Source: JANMES01 sp038229715 (GTDB taxonomy: Bacteria > Planctomycetota > Phycisphaerae > Tepidisphaerales > Tepidisphaeraceae). From it: a stretch of DNA of 64,000 bases. Where the stretch lies: positions 1 to 64,000 of the forward strand of contig JBBROD010000014.1 in assembly GCA_038229715.1 (NCBI GenBank). Direction: 5' to 3'. Each line of letters opens with the position of its first letter. Position 1 is the stretch's first letter. Positions 58,423 through 64,000 of the stretch are shown piece by piece. Under the pieces are notes generated by a model that did not search any database, was not told the DNA's origin, and saw nothing but the letters and a program-made list of their open reading frames with translations. The translations under genes were made by a program, and so were the position numbers.

Positions 58423-59287
58423 GAGTACCGGTGTGCTCATCTGCGGGATAACTAATCATGAACCTGACCCGCAGATCAATTAATGTTCCACCGTTTGGCT
58501 CATTTAATCTCGCGGTTTTCCACCGCGAGATTAACGATCCATAATAGATTCTGCAATTCTGAATAGGTTGTTAAATCCCCAGCAATCCCCGTATCTGCGG
58601 AATGCCGATCGCTGCAGCCGCGGGATAGCCAATCGTGAGACAGACCGGCAGGGCAAAATTCCTGTGGGATCGCAAAAAAACGACGATTGCTTCGCTGGCG
58701 GTGCGCCGCAAGTGAAGCAGCGCCGGTAAGGGTGGGAGACGTTGGTGGATTCTCCGCTGGGGACGGTTCGGGCGGCTCTTTGACAATCGAAGCACGGCGT
58801 CGATCGGCCGGGCGACCACACGCGACCGTGCAGCAACCACTAGCAACCGTTTGGAACCGTTTACAACCGTTGGGAACCGTTAGCGACCGCAGGACGAACG
58901 CGATAAATGCATGGCCGGCCGAGGGATAGGGAAAAGAACTCCGTCGATAGGAGTGAATCGAGCGGATTTTTGCAAAGGAATCCCGACACAGTTAGTTGCT
59001 GGGGCGCGTCACGCACTTGGGCGGCGTAGCAAAAAAGTTTCCTACTGCGATCGCCATCCAATCAGCCAACCGATTCAGCCGCTTCGCGGACGCGTCGGGG
59101 TCCGATAAAGGGAGCAAAAATCTCGGCCCACGCTAAGCGAACACTAAGCGACGGTCAGAAACGTCCGATGCATAACTAACGCGGCGACTTTTTCGCTGCC
59201 GAGCACGGACTTTTAGTGTAAATTAACACGAGCGATTCGGGCTCCTCATGGGCTCGGTGAGGCTTGTCGTAATACTGAGGTTGAACT
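58423..59287. other. Long upstream region of ugd without a gene
   Basis: About 865 bp lacking a convincing gene on either strand; all open frames are short and without start signals. It contains the phased repeat array at 58813-58893. A strongly A/T-rich, promoter-like segment near 59205-59235 (TTTTAGTGTAAATTAACACG) lies about 60 bp before the ugd start and is the best promoter candidate. Confidence 0.5.
58813..58893. repeat. Phased 10-11-bp direct repeats (RACCGTT)
   Basis: Eight consecutive units, starting at 58813, 58823, 58834, 58844, 58854, 58864, 58874 and 58884, share the core (C/G)RACCGTT or a close variant. The best units are CAACCGTTTG, GAACCGTTTA, CAACCGTTGG and GAACCGTTAG. Spacing is 10 bp except one 11-bp step, so all cores lie on one DNA face. 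It lies about 400 bp before ugd. A regulator-binding array is a possible reading. Confidence 0.75.
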
Positions 59288-60640
59288 ATGGACGTAACGA
59301 TCATCGGCTGCGGTTATGTGGGCTTGGTTACCGGCGTTTGTCTGGCCAGCATCGGCCATACGGTGCGCGGCGTTGAAAAAGATCAGCGCAAGCTCAAGGC
59401 TTTGCAGGACGGGCATTGCCCGATCTTCGAGCCCGGGCTGCAGGAGTTGATGCAGGAAAACTACGCGTCGGGACAGATTCAGTTTACCGACGACGTTCAC
59501 TCAGCCGTCAAGAACGCGGAAGTGGTTTTCCTGGCCGTCGGCACGCCACCGAAGCCGGACGGGACGGTCGATATGTCGTTCCTCGAAGGCGCGGGCAAGG
59601 AAGTGTGCGACGCGCTGGCGGCACAGAATAACGACTATCTCGTCACCATCATTGTGAAGTCCACCGTGCCGGCGGGTACGAACCGCAAGCTGTACAACTT
59701 CCTGAAATCACAGACCAAGGCGTACGTCGCCGTTGTCAGCAACCCCGAATTCCTCAAAGAAGGCACGGCCGTTCAGGACTGCCTGAACCCGGATCGCATC
59801 GTCGTCGGTGGTGAATCGCCGGAAGCGTTCCGCATGATGCGCCGGCTGTACGATCCGCTGGTGAAGCGCGAAGAAAACTTCATCACGATGAACTGGGAGT
59901 CAGCCGAGCTGACCAAGTACGCGGGCAACACCATGCTCGCGGCGCGCATCTCGTTTATGAACGAGATGACGATCCTTTGCGAGCATTACGGCGCGGACAT
60001 CGAAGACATTCGCAAAGGTATCGGCACGGATCAGCGCATCGGGCCGAGCTTTCTGCGGGCCGGTTGCGGGTACGGCGGGTCGTGCTTCCCTAAAGACGTG
60101 GCGGCGATGGAACACATCTCGCGACAGGCCGGTTATGAGAATCTCTTTGTCGAAGCGATTCAAACCGTGAACAAGAATCAGAAGAGGCGTTTCGTCGAAA
60201 AGATCGCGGCCAAGCTCGGTCGCGAGATTCAAGGCGCGACGATCGCGGTGTGGGGCCTTGCGTTCAAAGCCGACACCGACGACATCCGCGAGTCGGCTGC
60301 GATCGACGTGATCACTTACCTGCTGGAGAAGGGCGCGACCGTTCGTGCGCACGACTACAAAGGCATGGATCACATGAAGCAACTGTTCAAGGACAAAGTC
60401 GAGTGGTGCAACGATCCGGTGACGGCTGCGGGCGGCGCGGATGCGGTTGCGTTGGTGACGGATTGGCCGCAGTACACGACGCTGCCGTTCCGCAAGATCG
60501 CGGCGACGATGAACGCGCCGATCATCTTCGACGGCCGCAACTGCCTCAATCGCGATGTGATGCGTGAGAATGGCTTCCAGTATTACCCGATGGGCCGCCC
60601 GCCGGTGGAAAACACCTTGCGGCTCAAAGCGCGGAGCTGA
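59288..60640 (+). CDS. ugd: UDP-glucose 6-dehydrogenase
   Basis: A 450-residue NAD-dependent enzyme oxidising UDP-glucose to UDP-glucuronate. N-terminal VTIIGCGYVGLVTGVCLASI is the NAD site. The central TKYAGNTMLAARISFMNEMT and the catalytic Cys in RAGCGYGGSCFPKDVAAM are diagnostic of the UDPGDH family. The C-terminal nucleotide-binding domain has IAVWGLAFKADTDDIRESAA and GRNCLNRDVMRENGF. UDP-glucuronate feeds acidic exopolysaccharide and fits the adjacent envelope genes. ATG 59288 is the natural start. A terminator follows at 60670-60698. Confidence 0.95.
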   Translation: MDVTIIGCGYVGLVTGVCLASIGHTVRGVEKDQRKLKALQDGHCPIFEPGLQELMQENYASGQIQFTDDVHSAVKNAEVVFLAVGTPPKPDGTVDMSFLEGAGKEVCDALAAQNNDYLVTIIVKSTVPAGTNRKLYNFLKSQTKAYVAVVSNPEFLKEGTAVQDCLNPDRIVVGGESPEAFRMMRRLYDPLVKREENFITMNWESAELTKYAGNTMLAARISFMNEMTILCEHYGADIEDIRKGIGTDQRIGPSFLRAGCGYGGSCFPKDVAAMEHISRQAGYENLFVEAIQTVNKNQKRRFVEKIAAKLGREIQGATIAVWGLAFKADTDDIRESAAIDVITYLLEKGATVRAHDYKGMDHMKQLFKDKVEWCNDPVTAAGGADAVALVTDWPQYTTLPFRKIAATMNAPIIFDGRNCLNRDVMRENGFQYYPMGRPPVENTLRLKARS

Positions 60641-60669
60641 GGCTTCGATCGCGGCGACATTTCAAACAG

Positions 60670-60698
60670 CAGGAAACCCGGCCCCGCGCCGGGTTTTC
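60670..60698 (+). terminator. Intrinsic terminator of ugd
   Basis: AAACCCGG pairs with CCGGGTTTT around a 7-nt loop, and the descending arm provides the T-run. It lies 30 bp after the ugd stop codon. Confidence 0.8.
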
Positions 60699-60759
60699 GG
60701 CTGTTCCCCTGGGGGCGAAGAAGTTTGAATCGCCGGGATTGATTCGCCGGAAGTGCCTA

Positions 60760-60868
60760 CCCGTACCACGGTCCTCCGGCCCGTGCTAACGGCGCGGGAA
60801 TGTCGGCGAGGTCAACTTTATCGAAGGATTGACTCGATAGGCACGGGCCGGAGGCCCGTGGTACGGGT
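60760..60868. repeat. R1 palindromic element, copy 4 (loop type B, reversed)
   Basis: Arms CCGTACCACGGTCCTCCGG and CCGGAGGCCCGTGGTACGG. The loop contains GTCGGCGAGGTCAA and TCGAAGGATTGACTCGAT, which are the reverse complements of loop words in copy 2. Compared with copies 1-3, it lacks the outer GTCAGT termini. Confidence 0.85.
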
Positions 60869-61069
60869 GACGTTCAAAATCACCCACGCACCATAGGCGG
60901 GCGGGTATCGAATTGAATCATTTCGGGTTTCTCCAGATTATCACTTTGGCCGCAGAAAACGGGGATGGATGGCGGGTTTCAGCATGTTGAAATTGTGAAT
61001 CATAATTGACTTCCGACTCGCGCATTGGTGAGCTATCCGCGTGGGATCAAGTCTTTTTTCAAAGGAGCA

Positions 61070-62272
61070 ATGATGATTCAGCTTCACAAGTCCGTAGCGG
61101 CTCGATGTGCGTTGGCGCTCGCGGCTGCGGTAGGGTTCGGGGCGGTTCGCACGGCGATGGGCGATGAAGCGCCTCAGCCGCTTCTGACCCAAGTTCTGAA
61201 CGACGCCGGCGCGGGCAAAACTTTGGACGACGCTCACATCAAGGTCGGCGGTTACGCCGAAGGATCGTGGACGTACAGCGCGAGCGATCCGAAGAATCCG
61301 ACGATCGACGGCCGTGGGTTTGATTTCGAGAATCAGGACCTGACGCTGAACGCCATTGGCTTGTTCGCCGAGCGCGCCGTGGATGCATCCAAGGGTGTGT
61401 TTGATATCGGTGCCCGGCTTGATCTGCTCTACGGCGGCGATGCCCGGTTTACGCACTCCAATGGTTTGTTCGATGACAACCAGCACGGCGACGAACAGTA
61501 CGACATCACGCAGGCGTTTATTGAAGTAGCCGTGCCCATCGGTCGCGGGCTGACGCTGAACATCGGTAAGTTCATCACGCCGATCGGGTACGAATACACC
61601 GACGCTTCGAAGAACACGCTCTACTCGCATGGGTATTTGTTCAACTTCGGCGCGCCGTTCTCTCAGACGGGAATCACCGGCAAGTACAGCCTCTCGGATC
61701 AGGTCACGGTGTTGGCCGGTGTGACACGCGGTTGGGATCAGTCGCTGGAAGACAACAACGGCGCGATCGATTTTCTGGGACAGGTGGAATACAAGCCCGA
61801 TTCCCAGTGGGACACGTACCTCACCTTGAGCGTCGGTCCGCAGCAGGCGGATTCGTACGGCTACCGCACGGAACTCGACGCCCTAGTCTATTACACGTTG
61901 AACGAAACGTGGACGTTCGGTGGCGAGGCGATGTACGCCATTGAAGCCGACGTGCCGGGCACCAGCGATGACTACTCGCAGTGGTACGGAGCGGCCGTCT
62001 ACCCGACGTACAACCTCAGCAGCCATGTGACCCTTAACGGTCGGCTGGAGTGGTTCAGCGATAACTATGGCGTTCGCGGCGTGGGTGCCAACAACGCCTA
62101 CGAAGTCACGCTGGGCGCAGCGTTCATGCCGTTGGCCGGTCAGAAGTACATCGGAACGGCGCTGAAGATTCGACCTGAAATCCGCTTCGATTACGCGGAC
62201 GACCGCGCTTTCGATAACGGCAGCGCCTACTCGCAGACCACGTTCGCCGTGGATGCGGTGCTGGCGTTCTAA
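61070..62272 (+). CDS. Outer-membrane beta-barrel porin (BBP2/DUF1597-like)
   Basis: A 400-residue exported protein. The signal peptide MIQLHKSVAARCALALAAAVGFGAV ends near AMGDEA. The mature part consists of alternating amphipathic strands with aromatic girdles, for example IKVGGYAEGSWTYSASDPKN, GLTLNIGKFITPIGYEYTDA, WTFGGEAMYAIEAD and ending in FAVDAVLAF, a C-terminal aromatic outer-membrane signal. No cysteines occur in the mature strands. Proteins of this type form channels for solutes; the substrate is unknown. ATG 61070 (AAAGGAG upstream) is used; ATG 61073 is an alternative. Confidence 0.8.
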   Translation: MMIQLHKSVAARCALALAAAVGFGAVRTAMGDEAPQPLLTQVLNDAGAGKTLDDAHIKVGGYAEGSWTYSASDPKNPTIDGRGFDFENQDLTLNAIGLFAERAVDASKGVFDIGARLDLLYGGDARFTHSNGLFDDNQHGDEQYDITQAFIEVAVPIGRGLTLNIGKFITPIGYEYTDASKNTLYSHGYLFNFGAPFSQTGITGKYSLSDQVTVLAGVTRGWDQSLEDNNGAIDFLGQVEYKPDSQWDTYLTLSVGPQQADSYGYRTELDALVYYTLNETWTFGGEAMYAIEADVPGTSDDYSQWYGAAVYPTYNLSSHVTLNGRLEWFSDNYGVRGVGANNAYEVTLGAAFMPLAGQKYIGTALKIRPEIRFDYADDRAFDNGSAYSQTTFAVDAVLAF

Positions 62273-62297
62273 GAGTCTGTCTGAAAACGTACGCCGT

Positions 62298-62376
62298 CAA
62301 CTGGAGGGTGGGTGTCCTCACCCGCCGAATTCCTTTGAATGCTACGGTGGGTGAGGACACCGCCCTCCAGTCGAAA
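62298..62376. repeat. R2 palindromic element, copy 2
   Basis: AACTGGAGGGTGGGTGTCCT then CACCCGCC on the left, GGTGGGTGAGGACACCGCCC then TCCAGTCG on the right. It matches copy 1 at 37991-38068 in arms but not in the 20-nt loop. It follows the porin gene by 25 bp. Confidence 0.75.
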
Positions 62377-62487
62377 GTATACGCCGGGCTTGTCATGAAA
62401 GTGACGAGCCTGGCTTTTTGTTCGGGCGTCCAACGTCCGAAAATGTTTCAGCCAAGGGTTCGAGTCGACCGATATTGATTCGGACCC

Positions 62488-63756
62488 ATGGCCAAGCGCA
62501 AGCCCGCGAAAACTTCGTCGACGCTCGCAAATCGGCCGGTGGTCCAAACGATCAACGTCTCCGACCTGCTCGGCCGCAAGCCGGTCAATCTGGACACGCC
62601 GGAGCTGCAGCGGTTCCTTGCGGGCAAGCGGGTGATGGTGACCGGCGCTGGCGGTTCCATCGGTTCGGAAATCTGCCGCCAGACGATGAAATTCTGCCCC
62701 GAGCGGTTGCTGCTGGTCGAGCAGGCAGAGAACAACCTGTTCGAGATCGACCGGGAGTTGCGCCACACCTGGGTCGGGCAGGATATTCGCCCGTACATTT
62801 GCGACATCACCGATGCCGCCCGTGTGGAGCAGATCTTCGCCGCCGAGAAGCCGCAGGTCATCTTCCACGCCGCCGCGCATAAGCATGTGCCGATGATGGA
62901 GATCAACCCCGGCGAGGCGATCAAGAACAACATTTTCGGGACAAAAACCGTCGCCGACGCCGCCGCCGACCATGGCGCGACGGCGTTTGTGATGATCTCG
63001 ACCGACAAAGCCGTCAACCCGTCCAGCGTGATGGGGGCCAGCAAGCGGATGGCGGAGATGGTGATTCAGGGTTCGGGGTTCAGGGTTCAGGGTTCAGGGG
63101 ATGAGCAGGAACGATTCCCGAAATCCCAACCCCGAACGCCGAACGCTGAACCCCGAACCCGCTTCACCGCCGTGCGCTTCGGCAACGTGCTCGGCAGCAG
63201 CGGCAGCGTCGTCCCGATCTTCCAACGGCAGATCGAGGCCGGCGGGCCGGTGACGGTGACGCATCCGGAGATGACGCGGTATTTCATGACGATCCCCGAA
63301 GCGTCGCAACTGGTGATGCAGGCCGGCGCGATCGGGCAGGGCGGGGAGATTTTCGTGCTGGACATGGGCCGGCCGATCAAGATCGTCGAACTGGCCCGCG
63401 AACTGATCCGCCGCAACGGGCTCAAGCCCGGCAAAGATATCGAAATCGCTTTTAGCGGCATTCGTCCGGGCGAAAAGCTGTTCGAAGAACTCGCCGGCGA
63501 TGACGAGCAGACTTGCCCCACGGGGCACGAGAAAATCCGCATCTGGCAGTTGCCGACTTTCAGCCGGCAGCAGGTCGAACGGTCGCTCGATCGGCTCCGC
63601 CAAGCCTCCACTGGCTCGCCGGATGAGGCGTTCGTCGCGTTGCAGAATGCGGTGCCCGAGTTCCGCCCCGGCCATCTCGGGTCGGTCGATCGTATCCCTC
63701 AAAGCAAGCCGATCCTGCGCCTGGTTGGCGGCGAGCGCGACGAAGTGGCGGCGTGA
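62488..63756 (+). CDS. Nucleotide-sugar 4,6-dehydratase/epimerase (CapD/FlaA1-like)
   Basis: A 422-residue soluble extended SDR. It has NAD-binding VMVTGAGGSIGSEICRQTMK (after a basic N-terminus MAKRKPAKTSS), the active site MISTDKAVNPSSVMGASKRM (SxxxMGxSK, where Met replaces the usual Tyr, as in the FlaA1/CapD group), and RFGNVLGSSGSVVPIFQRQI, then GGPVTVTHPEMTRYFMTIPE. These convert UDP-GlcNAc to 4-keto-6-deoxy sugars for capsule or O-antigen. Between the catalytic block and RFGNVLG lies a 31-residue insertion (about 194-224) derived from a palindromic DNA element. The transmembrane N-terminus of large CapD proteins is absent. It is the last gene in the window. Confidence 0.88.
   Translation: MAKRKPAKTSSTLANRPVVQTINVSDLLGRKPVNLDTPELQRFLAGKRVMVTGAGGSIGSEICRQTMKFCPERLLLVEQAENNLFEIDRELRHTWVGQDIRPYICDITDAARVEQIFAAEKPQVIFHAAAHKHVPMMEINPGEAIKNNIFGTKTVADAAADHGATAFVMISTDKAVNPSSVMGASKRMAEMVIQGSGFRVQGSGDEQERFPKSQPRTPNAEPRTRFTAVRFGNVLGSSGSVVPIFQRQIEAGGPVTVTHPEMTRYFMTIPEASQLVMQAGAIGQGGEIFVLDMGRPIKIVELARELIRRNGLKPGKDIEIAFSGIRPGEKLFEELAGDDEQTCPTGHEKIRIWQLPTFSRQQVERSLDRLRQASTGSPDEAFVALQNAVPEFRPGHLGSVDRIPQSKPILRLVGGERDEVAA
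63069..63160. repeat. In-frame intragenic palindromic element
   Basis: The left arm GGGTTCGGGGTTCAGGGTTC continues with AGGGTTCAGGGG; the right arm ends GCTGAACCCCGAACCC. The arms pair over most of their length. The element lies wholly within the CapD-like gene and keeps its frame, encoding GSGFRVQGSGDEQERFPKSQ then PRTPNAEPRT. Confidence 0.85.
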
Positions 63757-63778
63757 TTCGGCGCAAAAAAAAGAATGA

Positions 63779-63855
63779 TCCACGAATAACACGAATCTAC
63801 ACAAATCTGCACGAATAAGAAAGATCCCATTCGTGTAGATTCGTGTTATTCGGGG
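63779..63855. repeat. Palindrome of CGAATAACACGAATCTACAC type
   Basis: Left arm CGAATAACACGAATCTACAC; right arm GTGTAGATTCGTGTTATTCG: exact inverse complements with about 30 bp between them. It lies after the CapD-like gene. The remaining bases to 64000 show no gene. Confidence 0.85.
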
Positions 63856-64000
63856 ACAAAAATCTCCGCTTCTCCGCCGATTAAGAATATTGCTCAACTC
63901 GTTAGAATTCAGGCACTCCCCGATAATGGTAAAGTTTTCAGTATCGAAACACCGACTTTATAGATGTAGCGGACCAGTTGTGTCCGTCCCGAGCGATCCA

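Noticed and set aside
62440..62487. GGGTTCGAGTCGACCG resembling a tRNA T-loop before the CapD-like gene
   Set aside because: No matching acceptor, D or anticodon stems in the surrounding 80 bases.

Overview
The window looks like a chromosome segment of a planctomycete, most likely class Phycisphaerae (Tepidisphaera/Humisphaera-like). Evidence read from the sequence: GC-rich codon use, a C-terminal zinc ribbon with a CxxCGYDLR...CPECG pattern (about 47.3 kb), a PEP-CTERM protein (about 49.7 kb), TTQP/ATQP peptides near the N-termini of exported proteins, and intergenic spaces filled with imperfect long palindromes. The placement is an inference; no 16S rRNA gene is present. I found no tRNA, rRNA or CRISPR.

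Layout. 0-7.8 kb is an accessory island: IS30- and IS256-type transposase remnants, then four co-directional genes encoding a phospholipase-D-fold (HKD) protein, a two-helix membrane protein, a large HerA/TraD-like ATPase with a nuclease-like C-terminus, and a serine recombinase. The recombinase ends 44 bp before nuoN. 7.8-19 kb holds nuoN, a ferritin-like protein, an M32 carboxypeptidase, an S1-domain protein (rpsA-like), a squalene-cyclase-like/DUF4159 protein, DUF2461, and a REP-associated tyrosine transposase (RAYT) bracketed by its probable REP hairpins. 19-31 kb holds ppdK, a small lipoprotein, a tandem PTPS-fold protein, a HEAT/TPR protein, gyrB, a mini histidine-phosphotransfer-like protein and an M48 protease. 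31-38 kb holds pgsA, ribBA and two KimA-like potassium-transporter paralogues; between the paralogues lies a strong c-di-AMP (ydaO/yuaA) riboswitch with an intrinsic terminator. 38-47.6 kb holds a membrane M48 protease, a PilZ protein, a DUF433/DUF5615 toxin-antitoxin pair, a chimeric gene scar, a C39-like peptidase, an esterase, an MFS transporter and an FAD monooxygenase. 47.6-64 kb holds nadB, a PEP-CTERM protein, and envelope/exopolysaccharide genes (SDR epimerase, WecA/TagO-type transferase, ugd, CapD/FlaA1-like dehydratase). Interspersed there are a Tat-exported phosphoesterase, a secreted TIM-barrel protein, two sialate-O-acetylesterase genes bounded by inverted repeats, and an outer-membrane beta-barrel.

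Most promising observations: the HKD/membrane/ATPase-nuclease/recombinase island; the riboswitch that controls only the second of two adjacent KimA paralogues; a four-copy palindromic element with two alternative loop types; a palindromic element inserted in frame in the CapD-like gene; the RAYT with flanking REPs; the inverted-repeat-bounded esterase cassette; and a phased 10-bp repeat array upstream of ugd.
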